A DNA stretch of 64,000 nucleotides from Bacillota bacterium (GTDB lineage Bacteria; Bacillota; Dethiobacteria; DTU022), in contig JAWSUE010000006.1 of the NCBI GenBank assembly GCA_033549065.1, positions 62,001 through 126,000 of the forward strand, in the 5' to 3' direction. Position 1 is the stretch's first letter, and every line of letters starts with the position of its first letter. The translations under genes were made by a program, and so were the position numbers. Under the pieces are notes generated by a model, which made no database searches, was not told the DNA's origin, and saw only the letters and a program-made list of their open reading frames with translations. This document shows positions 1-9,723 of this stretch, piece after piece.

Positions 1-804
1 TGCAGAAATTCCCGTGCCATAGAGTATATCGAATTCGGCTATTTTAAACGGCGGGGCAACCTTATTCTTTACCACTTTAACCCGTGTTCTGTTGCCAATT
101 ATCTGATCAGAGCCGATCTTTAAAGATTCTATCCTCCTGACATCCAGACGGACTGATGAATAAAACTTTAATGCCCTACCTCCGGGTGTAACTTCCGGGT
201 TACCGAACATTACCCCTACTTTTTCTCTGATCTGATTGATAAATACTGCACAGGTTCTCGATTTGCTGATTACGCCGGAAAGCTTACGCAGTGCCTGCGA
301 CATCAATCTTGCCTGCAGCCCCACATGCGCATCACCCATTTCCCCTTCTATTTCTGCTCTCGGCACCAATGCCGCAACCGAGTCAATAACCAGGATGTCA
401 ATTGCTCCACTGCGCACAAGAGCTTCCGCAATTTCAAGGGCTTGCTCTCCTGTATCAGGCTGTGATACAAGTAATTCATCCAGATTTACACCGAGATTTG
501 TCGCATATTGGGGGTCCAGTGCATGTTCGGCATCGATAAATGCAGCATATCCGCCCAATTTCTGAGCTTCGGCAATTACATGGAGCGCTACAGTAGTTTT
601 TCCTGATGATTCCGGTCCAAATATCTCGATCACCCTACCTCTGGGCATACCTCCTACTCCAAGGGCAACATCCAGTGATAGGCTTCCGGTTGGAATTATT
701 CCAATATCCTGTCTCGCATCCTGCCCAAGTTTCATAACCGAACCCTTGCCAAACTGCTTTTCAATCTGAACCAGGGCTGCTTCCAGTGCTTTTTCCTTTT
801 CCAA
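1..804 (-). CDS. recA: RecA recombinase (C-terminal part outside window)
   Basis: RecA coats single-stranded DNA, drives homologous pairing and triggers LexA self-cleavage. The 268 visible codons read [20 protein letters not shown], then the Walker A motif GPESSGKTT at about residue 65, a loop 1 region with [12 protein letters not shown], the [14 protein letters not shown] segment and [12 protein letters not shown] near the window edge. About 80 C-terminal residues are missing because the window ends, not because the gene is broken. The start is TTG at 804, seven bases after a strong AAGGAGGT at 814-820; no in-frame ATG precedes it. It is the last gene of the ftsK-rimO-cinA-thpR run, separated from thpR by 116 bases. 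I saw no GAAC-N4-GTTC LexA box in that gap, so SOS control is not visible here. Confidence 0.98.
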   Translation of the reverse strand, partial: MEKEKALEAALVQIEKQFGKGSVMKLGQDARQDIGIIPTGSLSLDVALGVGGMPRGRVIEIFGPESSGKTTVALHVIAEAQKLGGYAAFIDAEHALDPQYATNLGVNLDELLVSQPDTGEQALEIAEALVRSGAIDILVIDSVAALVPRAEIEGEMGDAHVGLQARLMSQALRKLSGVISKSRTCAVFINQIREKVGVMFGNPEVTPGGRALKFYSSVRLDVRRIESLKIGSDQIIGNRTRVKVVKNKVAPPFKIAEFDILYGTGISA

Positions 805-920
805 ATGATTTTACCTCCTTTATAAGGGTTCTTTTACTGATAATTTCTTTCAAAATTCGCTATTTCCTGCCCTTATTTACAAGATACATAATCATTGTTT
901 CATATTAAAGAGAAATTTAA

Positions 921-1505
921 TTATTCGCCCAGTTGGCTTGAATATAACCTGTTATATACCGCACCATGCTTAGTTAATCTGCTTTGATACAAAATAACCT
1001 CACAAATATTATTTGGCGGAGATTCAAAATATTCTTCCTGCTCCAGAAATATTTTTACCAATTTATCTGGCAGGGGATATCTTGCCCTTCCGATAGTCAG
1101 ATGCGGTCGGTAATCTCTTTTTTCCGGTTCAAAACCATACAGGATTAACTCTGAATCGATACTGGAGGCCAGCCTGTTTAAAGCTTCCTTTCCTCTGCTT
1201 ACATCCACCCAAAAGATCCTCGCCCTCGATAAATTCGGAAAAACTCCACAGCCTCCAAATACAGTCTCAATAGGCTCATAATTCATGAATGCCTTGTCCA
1301 TAGCGCTTTTAATCTCTGTTATCTTGTGTTCTTCAGTTTCACCTATAAACTTTAACGTCAGGTGCATCCCTTCCGGTTTTACCCATTTGATTCCTTCCAG
1401 GTATTCTGAAGCCCTGTGCTGCATATTGAGCACTTCGTGTTTCTGCTTATCCGATAAATCAACAGCAATAAATAATCGAAGCACTCCATTCCCCGGACTA
1501 TTCAT
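921..1505 (-). CDS. thpR: RNA 2',3'-cyclic phosphodiesterase (LigT/ThpR family)
   Basis: A 194-residue member of the 2H phosphoesterase family, which opens 2',3'-cyclic phosphate ends of RNA. The two defining HxT motifs are present: HLTLKFIGE around residue 48 and HLTIGRARY around residue 135. N-terminal LRLFIAVDL is typical of the family. The ATG overlaps the end of cinA by 8 bases, so translation is probably coupled. Its position between cinA and recA is common in Firmicutes. The in vivo substrate in bacteria is not settled. Confidence 0.93.
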   Translation of the reverse strand: MNSPGNGVLRLFIAVDLSDKQKHEVLNMQHRASEYLEGIKWVKPEGMHLTLKFIGETEEHKITEIKSAMDKAFMNYEPIETVFGGCGVFPNLSRARIFWVDVSRGKEALNRLASSIDSELILYGFEPEKRDYRPHLTIGRARYPLPDKLVKIFLEQEEYFESPPNNICEVILYQSRLTKHGAVYNRLYSSQLGE

Positions 1506-2748
1506 TTATATTCACTTCCCTGAGCAAACTTCTCCGCAATAAATCTATCGATAATTGGACAGCCCTCTCCTTGATTCCCCTTCTTGCACCAGGAAGATTC
1601 AACTCTTGGCAACTGCAACCGCCAGGTGAATCAATAGCCACATAAACCAGGCCCACCGGTTTATTTGTTGAATCGCTCTCCGGGCCGGCCAACCCTGTAA
1701 TACCGATGCCAAAGTCTGTATTAAATTTATTTCTTACCGCTGACGCCATCTTATAGGCGGTTTGCTCACTGACTTCACCGTTAATTTCCAGGTCTGTACG
1801 ATCAAGGCCAAGTAGATTTATTTTTGCTTCTGCTGAATATACAACCAGGCCGCCTTTGAAGTATTTTGAACTGCCGGGAATATCAGTCAACATATCAGCA
1901 AGTAGTCCTCCGCTGCATGATTCTGCGGTAGAAACAGTCATATTTTGATCAGTTAATAATTTTGCAACCGTCCCAACCAGAGTATCATCATCGCAACCAT
2001 AAATGTAATTGCCAAGCACCTCTCTTAACTGAGATTCAACCTCCGCTATCGAAACATTTGCAATTTCAGGAAGCCCTTTTCCTTTAATCTGAAGATTAAC
2101 CTCATACCCCCTGGCTACATATGATATGTCTGAAAGCTTTTCTGATCCGGCAGCCTTAATTATTTCCTCCAGCATTGATTCGCCTATACCGGCGCATTTA
2201 AGTGTTTTTACTTTTTCCACATTTCCGCAATTACGTTTTACAAGTTCCGGTATTACATAATGATCGAACATGATCTGAAGCTCTGTTGGAGGACCGGGAA
2301 GTAACACGATCATCTTTCCATTATCGTATTCCAGAAGTAATCCGGGAGCAGTCCCTCTCGAATTTTCAAGCAGCCTGCTACCATCGAGAACCATCGCCTG
2401 TTTACGATTATTTTCCGTCATTTTAAACTTACGATCCTGAAAGAATTTTTCCAACCTTGCTAGCCATTTTTTATCCAGATGCATACTCAATTTAAGTGTT
2501 TCCGCGACAGCCTCTCTGGTCAGATCATCATCGGTTGGCCCCAGTCCACCGGTAATTACTATTACTTCACTGGATTCAAGTGCTCTCTTCAGGGCACTGC
2601 TGATCGCTTCCATATTATCAGCTACAACACAGCTTTCGCGGACTGAAATACCGATTGACCACAAACGACGTGATAAAAACCCTGCATTGGTGTTTTCTAT
2701 AAGTCCGGTCAAAATTTCATTGCCTACACAAATTATATCTGCTCTCAT
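1498..2748 (-). CDS. cinA: CinA: nicotinamide-nucleotide amidase / competence-damage protein
   Basis: CinA joins an N-terminal MoaB/MogA-like domain (COG1058; VGNEILTG near the start, ITGGLGPTDDDLTREA around residue 70) to a C-terminal PncC-type deamidase domain (TAESCSGG, GIGITGLAGP), which deamidates NMN for pyridine-nucleotide recycling. At 416 residues it is normal full length. Two in-frame ATGs exist, at 2754 and 2748. The AGAGGTG ribosome site lies 1-2 bases before the first but 7 before the second, so I chose 2748, which also gives the family's usual short lead-in (MRADIICVGNE). It sits between rimO and thpR-recA; the frequent partner pgsA is absent here. Confidence 0.95.
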   Translation of the reverse strand: MRADIICVGNEILTGLIENTNAGFLSRRLWSIGISVRESCVVADNMEAISSALKRALESSEVIVITGGLGPTDDDLTREAVAETLKLSMHLDKKWLARLEKFFQDRKFKMTENNRKQAMVLDGSRLLENSRGTAPGLLLEYDNGKMIVLLPGPPTELQIMFDHYVIPELVKRNCGNVEKVKTLKCAGIGESMLEEIIKAAGSEKLSDISYVARGYEVNLQIKGKGLPEIANVSIAEVESQLREVLGNYIYGCDDDTLVGTVAKLLTDQNMTVSTAESCSGGLLADMLTDIPGSSKYFKGGLVVYSAEAKINLLGLDRTDLEINGEVSEQTAYKMASAVRNKFNTDFGIGITGLAGPESDSTNKPVGLVYVAIDSPGGCSCQELNLPGARRGIKERAVQLSIDLLRRSLLREVNINE

Positions 2749-2760
2749 TCTCATTCACCT

Positions 2761-4173
2761 CTAAACATCAAGGAAAGGGCTATCAATGATCATTGGATTA
2801 ACAGCAAGCAAATTATAAGATGAAGCTGCGGCTATTTCAGCCCGGATCCATGTCCCCGCTTCAAGTTTTCCCTGGTATCGAAAATATGTTATTCCGTCAA
2901 CTTCCGGAGCCTGCATTTCAGTCCTACCTGCATACCAGTCTTTATTACCGGTTAAAGGTCTGTCAACCAGGATTGTCATTTTTTTACCTATCTGATTTTG
3001 ATTGATTTTAAATGATATATCTTGTTGTTTTGCCATCAGGCGCTCCAATCTTTTTTTCGACACGCGTAAGGGAACCTGGCCGGTCATTTCATAGGCGGTA
3101 GTGCCTTTTTGCACAGAATAGGTAAAAGCGCCCAGATTGTTGAATGGGTAAAGTTCCAAAAAAGAAAGCAGTTCCCTGAAATCCCGGAGATTCTCGCCGG
3201 GAAAGCCGACCATACAGGTAGTTCTAAGTGATATCCCGGGTATTTTCTCCTTCAGCCGGTTAATCAGCTTACAGAGAGTTTCCCGATCGTAAGAGCGCCC
3301 CATAAGTTTCAATACCTTGCTGGACGCATGTTGAATGGGTAAATCAATATATCGACATATTCTCTTTTCAGATGCTATAAGTTCAATCAGTTTATGATCA
3401 ATTCTTGAAGGATATGCATACATTATACGCAGCCAGAATTCTTGATCAATATCCATTATCTTCTTAACTAAACCTGGTAGATCCAGACCTTCGCTGGCAT
3501 ATGCTGTCGTGTCCTGGGCAATTAGATTAATCTCGCGTGATCCAAAACTTAATAAGTTTTTTATCTCCTCGACAATTTCTGAAGCTGATTTGCTACGCTG
3601 AGGACCCCGGATAGTTGGAATAAGGCAGTAATTACAGTAGTTGCTGCACCCCTCTGAGATTTTTACAAAGGCACTGTGAACAGGTGTAGTCAATGCTCGG
3701 GGGGCAAAGGAACAATATGAATTAGCAGGCTTCAATTTCACGGCTGTCCGAATACCTGCTTCGATCATCCTGATCAATAAATCAAGCTTTGAATAGCTGT
3801 GAACCCCGATTGCCCCATCGATTTCCGGTATTTTTTTTAATATATCAATTCCGAATATTTCAACCAGACAACCGGCTGCTATAACGATTGGATTTTTTTC
3901 ATTTTTCACTTCTTCTGCTATGCCAATCAGCGTATTAACAGACTCTTGCTGTGCATCTTCAATAAAACTGCAGGTGTTGATAATAATTATATCTGCTGAC
4001 TGCCTGTCATCAGTAAGTATATAACCTTTTCCGGAAAGATGTCCCAGTATCTCTTCAGTATCTATCCTGTTCTTTGTGCAACCGAGTGATAGTGCAGCTA
4101 ATTTTCGAATTTTACGTTTTTTTAGTCGGCTATTTTTCGTTATTATTTGATCTGCTTTTTCCCTGAGGTCCAT
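2761..4173 (-). CDS. rimO: Ribosomal protein uS12 methylthiotransferase RimO
   Basis: RimO is a radical-SAM enzyme that adds a methylthio group to an aspartate of ribosomal protein S12. The MTTase N-terminal domain starts at LGCTKNRIDTEEI (about residue 30) with cysteines for the first [4Fe-4S] cluster; the radical-SAM CxxxCxxC motif is CSNYCNYC around residue 176; the last about 65 residues form a TRAM-like domain. Length is 470 residues against about 440 usually, the excess being a basic N-terminal extension of about 25 residues. It ends 12 bases before the chosen cinA start and begins 8 bases after ftsK. LGCTKNR supports RimO rather than MiaB. Confidence 0.93.
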   Translation of the reverse strand: MDLREKADQIITKNSRLKKRKIRKLAALSLGCTKNRIDTEEILGHLSGKGYILTDDRQSADIIIINTCSFIEDAQQESVNTLIGIAEEVKNEKNPIVIAAGCLVEIFGIDILKKIPEIDGAIGVHSYSKLDLLIRMIEAGIRTAVKLKPANSYCSFAPRALTTPVHSAFVKISEGCSNYCNYCLIPTIRGPQRSKSASEIVEEIKNLLSFGSREINLIAQDTTAYASEGLDLPGLVKKIMDIDQEFWLRIMYAYPSRIDHKLIELIASEKRICRYIDLPIQHASSKVLKLMGRSYDRETLCKLINRLKEKIPGISLRTTCMVGFPGENLRDFRELLSFLELYPFNNLGAFTYSVQKGTTAYEMTGQVPLRVSKKRLERLMAKQQDISFKINQNQIGKKMTILVDRPLTGNKDWYAGRTEMQAPEVDGITYFRYQGKLEAGTWIRAEIAAASSYNLLAVNPMIIDSPFLDV

Positions 4174-4181
4174 TATTCCCT

Positions 4182-6509
4182 CTATTCGTTTTTATTCTTA
4201 AAATCCTCGCATATTATTGACGCCTGATCCTGAGTTATCAGTACCTCTCTTGGCTTACTACCTTCAAAGGGACCGACAACTCCTCTTCGTTCGAGATCAT
4301 CAATTAATCGGGCTGCTCTTGTATATCCAATCCTGAATCTTCTCTGAAGAAGAGAAATCGAAGCCTGCCCCGTGCGGACAACCAGATCTACCGCTTCTGC
4401 AAACAATGCATCCATTTCATCATCTTCAGTTTCTTCTGCAGGTTCCATAAATGCACTGCCTTCCTCGTAATCGACTAATCCCTGCTCCTTGATAAAATCT
4501 GTAATTCTTTTAACCTCAGCTTCACTTACATATGCACCCTGAACCCTGAAAGGTTTAACTGCACCTACCGGATAGAACAACATGTCTCCGCGTCCTAACA
4601 ATTTTTCAGCACCAGCCATATCCAAAATTGTTCTGGAATCAAACTGTGAAGAAACAGTAAAGGCGATTCTGGAAGTTATATTTGCCTTGATAATACCGGT
4701 TAAAACATCAACTGAAGGCCTTTGTGTGGCCACAACCAAATGTATCCCGGATGCTCTGGACATCTGGGCCAGTCGTGCTATAGCATCCTCAACCTCTCCC
4801 GGTGAAACAAGCATCAGGTCAGCCAGTTCATCAATTATTACAACAATAAAGGGCAGCTGTTCCAGATCTTCTTCTTCGGCCGAAAGCTCATTATAAGCCC
4901 CGATATCCCTGACTCCCAGCTTGGCAAATAGATCGTAGCGTCTCCCCATTTCTCTGACCATGTTTCTTAGAGCAAGAGAAGCCTTTCTTGGGTCCGTTAA
5001 AACCGGCATTAGAAGATGTGGTATGCCATTGTAAACACTTAACTCGACAACTTTGGGATCGATCATCATGAAGCGGACATGATCCGGCCCTGCTTTATAA
5101 AGTATACTCATAATCAATGTATTCAGGCAGACACTTTTCCCCGCTCCAGTTGAACCGGCAATTAAGAGGTGAGGCATTTTTGTCAGGTCGGATATTACCG
5201 GAATCCCGGTTATATCTTTTCCTAAACCGATTGTCAATGGTGAAGGGCTGGCCTTAAAAGCGCTTTCCTCTATGACTTCCCGGGCATATACCAGTGAAAT
5301 AACCTTGTTTGGCACTTCGATGCCCAGCGCTGCCTTGCCCGGTATTGGAGCTTCAATTCTAACCAGTGGTGCAGCCAGATTTAATGCCAGATCATCGGAA
5401 AGGCTGATTATTTTACTTACCTTTACCCCTGCTTCCGGCTGAACCTCAAACCTGGTTACCGTCGGCCCTGATTGAACATGGATCACTTTGGCTCTGACAC
5501 CAAAGCTTAGCAGTGTATTTTCAAGCAGCCTGGCTCTATCTTTGCTGCTTTTCAGGTAATGCTTTTCTCCATTTACAGTGGGTAGCGACAGAAGGTCAAT
5601 TGGAGGAAACTTGTAATCAGTTTTTAACTTTCCGGAACGGACAACCTTTTCCGGTAAATCTTCCTTTTCTCCAACCTGTTCTGTATGCCTGGCCATCTCC
5701 AGCTGACGTTCGCTCTGGTAACCACTGACTGTGATCTGTTCCATCCTGGCATTTGCCGCAGTTTCAGCGCTATCTGCCCGCACGGCTCCATTTGCTTCAC
5801 TGCCCCCCTGGATCAGAGCATTTCCGGCTTGTTCATTCAAAGCTGCTCTTTTCTGCAGAGCAGCCTTCTCCCTCCTACTCTTTGAACCACGTAATAGTTT
5901 TCTCATACCCCTCAGCAGACTGGTAATAATAGACTTTATTACCATATATATCTTGTCTGTTGCATTTATAAGTCCTTTTAATAATCGTTTGATTGAAATA
6001 TTAAGGATAACCAGTCCAGAAATAACTGCCAAAGCTATCAGTAAAATCCTTCCACCGGTAATACCGAGTAAATAGCGAAGTGATACAGCAACTGCAGCAC
6101 CGGTTACTCCCCCGCCTTCTCCGCTGAAGCCGTATCTGAAACTCTGCCTGATCCAGTCACTGCCACTGATATTCGGTATTTGTGTTGCGATCAGATCGAG
6201 ATGAACCCAGGCTGTATAGAGCACAAATAGGGCAAGGATTCCGATCATTCTTGTTTTAAGGTTATGCTTTTCTGCTGGTAAAAGCATTCTTAATCCTAGG
6301 ACAGCTATAAAAAAAGGAATGATTACAGCAGCATTGCCGGCAATCGTTCGTAATGCGCTGTTCATGAACAACCCTACTCCGCCGGTTTGCGCAGTGTTTA
6401 TCAGTCCAACATAAGTAAATGCTGCCAGCGCCAGAAGCAAAACTCCCTTGATCTGCGTGCGCATTTCCTTATTCAGTTTTTTCTTTTTTTTTCTCCCTTT
6501 TTTAGCCAA
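4182..6509 (-). CDS. ftsK: DNA translocase FtsK/SpoIIIE
   Basis: A 775-residue hexameric DNA pump that clears chromosomal DNA from the division septum or forespore. The start is TTG at 6509, behind AAGGTGG. A basic stretch is followed by four or five hydrophobic segments within about residues 20-180, then a polar linker, then the RecA-like motor with Walker A GSTGAGKS around residue 453 and Walker [10 protein letters not shown]. The last about 65 residues form the winged-helix gamma domain ([20 protein letters not shown]) that reads orientation sequences. The length fits SpoIIIE/SftA-type proteins of spore formers. It is the first gene of a run to recA, with its own promoter upstream. Confidence 0.97.
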   Translation of the reverse strand: MAKKGRKKKKKLNKEMRTQIKGVLLLALAAFTYVGLINTAQTGGVGLFMNSALRTIAGNAAVIIPFFIAVLGLRMLLPAEKHNLKTRMIGILALFVLYTAWVHLDLIATQIPNISGSDWIRQSFRYGFSGEGGGVTGAAVAVSLRYLLGITGGRILLIALAVISGLVILNISIKRLLKGLINATDKIYMVIKSIITSLLRGMRKLLRGSKSRREKAALQKRAALNEQAGNALIQGGSEANGAVRADSAETAANARMEQITVSGYQSERQLEMARHTEQVGEKEDLPEKVVRSGKLKTDYKFPPIDLLSLPTVNGEKHYLKSSKDRARLLENTLLSFGVRAKVIHVQSGPTVTRFEVQPEAGVKVSKIISLSDDLALNLAAPLVRIEAPIPGKAALGIEVPNKVISLVYAREVIEESAFKASPSPLTIGLGKDITGIPVISDLTKMPHLLIAGSTGAGKSVCLNTLIMSILYKAGPDHVRFMMIDPKVVELSVYNGIPHLLMPVLTDPRKASLALRNMVREMGRRYDLFAKLGVRDIGAYNELSAEEEDLEQLPFIVVIIDELADLMLVSPGEVEDAIARLAQMSRASGIHLVVATQRPSVDVLTGIIKANITSRIAFTVSSQFDSRTILDMAGAEKLLGRGDMLFYPVGAVKPFRVQGAYVSEAEVKRITDFIKEQGLVDYEEGSAFMEPAEETEDDEMDALFAEAVDLVVRTGQASISLLQRRFRIGYTRAARLIDDLERRGVVGPFEGSKPREVLITQDQASIICEDFKNKNE

Positions 6510-6534
6510 TCTTAAAGACCACCTTATTTTCTAT

Positions 6535-6563
6535 AGTATAAAACACCTGTTCGTCTTTGTAAA
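6535..6563 (-). promoter_or_regulatory. Sigma-A-type promoter before ftsK
   Basis: On the minus strand, TTTACA (6558-6563), a 17-base spacer and TATACT (6535-6540) lie 25 bases before the ftsK TTG, giving a very short leader. An 11-bp direct repeat ACCACCTTATT (plus-strand reading) lies on either side, at 6518-6528 and 6571-6581; the copy nearer ftsK contains its ribosome site. Confidence 0.65.
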
Positions 6564-6582
6564 GAAATAAACCACCTTATTC

Positions 6583-7377
6583 TCAATTCCTGCCGAACAT
6601 TGCAACGGTGATCACAATCAAACCAATAATCCAGCAGTAGTAGGCAAAATATTGAAATTTATGTCTCGCCAGCAGGTTGATAAATATCTTAATTGCCGCT
6701 ACTCCTGATAAAAAGGAAATCAACCCACCTATACTGTAATGTAAAATCTGTACGCTTTCAATACCGGTTACCAACAGTTCTCTCATCTCCAGTAATGTAG
6801 CACCCAGAATTGCCGGAGCAGCAAGCATAAAGGAGTAACGGACGGCTGTGTCCCTATCCAGTCCACGCCAGATTGCAGCCATAATTGTCGAACCCGATCT
6901 GGATATACCCGGAATAACTGCGAAGCCCTGAAAAATTCCTATCCACAAAGCATCTTTGAACTGCATACCTTTGACACTATTTCTTCCGGCGGGTAAAAAA
7001 GTTAATATTTTCAGGATTATTCCCGTAACGATAAGCATTATCCCAACCAGTAAAATTGATTGAAACAGTATGTCTGTGTAACGGTTAATGATCAATCCGA
7101 TCAAACCGGTCGGTATGATACCGATTATTAAAAGAAGCATTAATTTAGCCTGGCTTTTGTCCTGCCTGAATTTTAATAAATTTAAGAAATCGTGCCTGAA
7201 TACCCAGAAAACCGATAAAAGCGTACCGAAATGGAGGATGACTTCCAGGGTTACACCCGGTTCTTTAAGACCGAGCAGCTCCTGGAAAAGGACCAGGTGT
7301 CCGGAACTGCTTACCGGTAAAAATTCAGTTAAACCCTGTATTAACCCAAGCAGGGCCGCTTCCCATATCTGCATCAC
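6583..7377 (-). CDS. uppP: Undecaprenyl-diphosphatase UppP (BacA family)
   Basis: An integral membrane phosphatase that recycles undecaprenyl diphosphate to the monophosphate carrier for peptidoglycan synthesis. The two signature motifs are present: EFLPVSSSGHLVL near residue 18 and PGISRSGST near residue 158, with about seven hydrophobic helices over 264 residues. Two starts are possible, GTG at 7377 and ATG at 7374, sharing one GGAGG site. The start overlaps the stop of the upstream lipid-kinase gene, so the two are translationally coupled. Confidence 0.95.
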   Translation of the reverse strand: MMQIWEAALLGLIQGLTEFLPVSSSGHLVLFQELLGLKEPGVTLEVILHFGTLLSVFWVFRHDFLNLLKFRQDKSQAKLMLLLIIGIIPTGLIGLIINRYTDILFQSILLVGIMLIVTGIILKILTFLPAGRNSVKGMQFKDALWIGIFQGFAVIPGISRSGSTIMAAIWRGLDRDTAVRYSFMLAAPAILGATLLEMRELLVTGIESVQILHYSIGGLISFLSGVAAIKIFINLLARHKFQYFAYYCWIIGLIVITVAMFGRN

Positions 7378-8258
7378 TGATTTCCTCCGGTAAGCACTTT
7401 CATTTTTTTCTGTTCCAGTGTAAAATGCATGTGTTTTCCAAAGAGTATTTCCCCTTCCATATGCAGTGGCAGGGATTCGTTGATATCAAGTGTGATCTCT
7501 TTAACCCTGTACATCCGGACCTGTTTCATTTTAACATGATTACCGCTGAATACTTTGGGAAAATGATATCCAAGCGTGAAACGGTTCATATCATCCAGGA
7601 TACAAACATCAAATAAACCATCATCCTGAATAGCATCTGGAACTATCCTCATCCCACCTCCATAATTCTGACCGATTCCCACCGCAACCAGCATGGGAGA
7701 CATACTCAGTACTTCCGAACCCATATCAATTTCCATCCGGATTGTCCTGTAAGAAAATAACATGAGAAAAAAAGTATAAATGTAGGCAGATACTCCGGTA
7801 AGTGGTTTGACGCCCTGATTAGCCCTCAGGGCAACCGCGGCATCAAAACCAACGCCAACGGAATTTATAAAATACCTGTCTAATACTCTTCCCAGGTCTA
7901 TCGATTTGATATCAGCTTTAAGCAATGCTTCACAGGCCTGATCAATATCTTTGGGCATATTCACGGCGATGGCAAAATCGTTACCCTTGCCACCTCGAAT
8001 TGCGGCTAAAATAGAATCTGTTTCAGCTATTCCATTCAGTACCTCGTTAACTGTTCCGTCTCCACCGGCGGCAACAACTATATTAAATCCCTTTTCCGCT
8101 GCAGTTCTGGCTGCCTCTATGGCATCTCTGGGTCCTTTTGTATAGTAGATTTCAAAATCAACGCCCGATTTCTTAAATATTTCTTCGATCTTCGGCATTA
8201 AAGATCTTGCCCGTCCGCCTCCGGCAATCGGGTTAACTATAAATTTGTAGCTATTCAT
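7374..8258 (-). CDS. Lipid kinase of the diacylglycerol kinase (DagK/YegS) family
   Basis: A 294-residue soluble kinase with the DAGK catalytic domain: NPIAGGG at residue 8 and the nucleotide loop GGDGTVNEVLNGI around residue 65. A C-terminal beta-sandwich holds acidic residues (DDGLFDV) typical of DgkB/YegS Mg sites. In Firmicutes DgkB phosphorylates diacylglycerol so that it re-enters phospholipid synthesis. The ATG has AAGGTGA upstream. Coupling to uppP suggests a shared membrane-lipid housekeeping role. Substrate cannot be told from sequence; some homologues are annotated as sphingosine or multi-substrate lipid kinases. Confidence 0.88.
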   Translation of the reverse strand: MNSYKFIVNPIAGGGRARSLMPKIEEIFKKSGVDFEIYYTKGPRDAIEAARTAAEKGFNIVVAAGGDGTVNEVLNGIAETDSILAAIRGGKGNDFAIAVNMPKDIDQACEALLKADIKSIDLGRVLDRYFINSVGVGFDAAVALRANQGVKPLTGVSAYIYTFFLMLFSYRTIRMEIDMGSEVLSMSPMLVAVGIGQNYGGGMRIVPDAIQDDGLFDVCILDDMNRFTLGYHFPKVFSGNHVKMKQVRMYRVKEITLDINESLPLHMEGEILFGKHMHFTLEQKKMKVLTGGNQ

Positions 8259-8298
8259 TTTTCGTCACCTTGTTCCATTGTTTGATGGCTTTCAACAG

Positions 8299-8327
8299 GC
8301 AGGGCTGCCCGACCTGGACAGCCCTGC
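8299..8327 (-). other. Stem-loop between the FBPA/P gene and the lipid-kinase gene
   Basis: A perfect 9-bp stem (GCAGGGCTG with CAGCCCTGC) and an 11-base loop lie in the 97-base gap after the FBPA/P stop. No run of T follows on the minus strand, so it may be a mRNA 3'-end or processing structure rather than a plain intrinsic terminator. Confidence 0.5.
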
Positions 8328-8355
8328 ATACGAAAATTCCCCTTTCGTTAGTTCA

Positions 8356-9450
8356 TCAGCAGGAGAAACGTTTTTCAAGATTTTTCATTGTTTCAACTAT
8401 ACCGCCATATTCAAGTTCAGAGTAATGCAGCATGGCCGGTCCTGAAAAACCCTGTTCTCTTATTTCCAAAGCTTTCCGGGATACTTTATCCCTGATAAAA
8501 TCCCAATATGGATGATCAAAACAATCAACTGGTTCGGTTAATTTGCCTTCATGAACGCAAAAACCAAGTGCACTGACAACCGGAGGTCCGTCAAAATATG
8601 AAATACTGCTGCCCATTTTTACAGGCATCATCGGTCCGATATGACTACCACGCATGAATCCTGCGACATAATGCCCGATGCTGTATGGTGAAAGAATCTC
8701 TCCGGTAGCAGGAAAATCACCCTGGCACCTGACCAGTAAAACTGGATCGTCTTTTCCGGTATATTTTCCGGCAATATTATGAAGCCTTGTTGTGCTGGCT
8801 GCAGTCGCTTGTTCACCCGTTGCCCGTGAATGAATAGATGAAATCACAAATCTTTCATTATCCCTCAGTAAGGCGGCCAGGTTATATGTATCTTCGGGAG
8901 TCATTAATTCTATAACCTTGTCTTTTTCAGTATATTCAACATCCATAACCGTAAATTTAAAACCCTCACTGATTTTCGGAGATAATATTAAACCACTGCA
9001 GTGCATGGGATCACCGAAACTGAGGAAGAGTGGAAGATTGTAAGCGCCCGGATCGGTTTTATCTGCTGTAAAAAGCAAAAAAGGTTCCGCTCTGCGTTCT
9101 TCAAACTCCATTTCAGCAACAGCCGGGCCGAGCCCTTTAACATTGCCGGAAAAAGCATCAGCCAGCAGGTCTTGACCTGCCCCATATAATCCTTGATCCT
9201 TTGCCGTTTCGGTTCCGCAGATGAATGCATCCCAGGCCAGCTGGTGTAATTCCCTGCAGCCAGATCCGTTCTGGTGAGCAAATAATATGGCCACGTCATC
9301 TCCCGTGCTTCCTACAAAAAAATCTGTGATTAATTCTCCCAGTTTTTTTGCAACACATTCCCGGACTGTGGTTATCAGGGCTGAGCTTGGTCGTATATGG
9401 CCGGCTATGCTTCCCACATCCGCCTTTATCACGCTCAAAGTCGTTTTCAA
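8356..9450 (-). CDS. fbp: Bifunctional fructose-1,6-bisphosphate aldolase/phosphatase
   Basis: The archaeal-type FBPA/P enzyme condenses triose phosphates to fructose 1,6-bisphosphate and dephosphorylates it to fructose 6-phosphate, giving one-way gluconeogenesis. Family blocks: VIKADVGSIAGH at the N-terminus, GDDVAILFAH (metal-binding acids), SFGDPMHCSGLI mid-protein and SALGFCVHEGKL near the C-terminus. The longer open frame starts at 9543, but AAAGGAGG lies 7 bases before TTG at 9450, which gives a 364-residue protein starting MKTTLSVIKADVG exactly where family members begin. The divergent GlpA-like gene starts 273 bases away; the AT-rich gap between them must hold both promoters, which I could not fix. 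Found in most archaea and in deep-branching or thermophilic bacteria. Confidence 0.93.
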   Translation of the reverse strand: MKTTLSVIKADVGSIAGHIRPSSALITTVRECVAKKLGELITDFFVGSTGDDVAILFAHQNGSGCRELHQLAWDAFICGTETAKDQGLYGAGQDLLADAFSGNVKGLGPAVAEMEFEERRAEPFLLFTADKTDPGAYNLPLFLSFGDPMHCSGLILSPKISEGFKFTVMDVEYTEKDKVIELMTPEDTYNLAALLRDNERFVISSIHSRATGEQATAASTTRLHNIAGKYTGKDDPVLLVRCQGDFPATGEILSPYSIGHYVAGFMRGSHIGPMMPVKMGSSISYFDGPPVVSALGFCVHEGKLTEPVDCFDHPYWDFIRDKVSRKALEIREQGFSGPAMLHYSELEYGGIVETMKNLEKRFSC

Positions 9451-9723
9451 TTTATTCCCTCCTTTGATTAACACGGTTGATAGTACTCGGGATCCACTGT
9501 TATTAAAGTATATTTTCGACCGCTTACCGGTAAGTTCCTGCATATATAATCTATTCGCAAACTTCGTGATATATATAAATTATAATTTCCAGTCAGTCGA
9601 TATATTTCTGTTTTTGATTTAACTGACTATAATATTTTTTTATTTGGTTGTTCAGAAAAAAGGAATTAACTTTATTTTATCGAAATTTTGTGCAGCATAT
9701 ATATCCGGGATGTGTAGCTTTCC

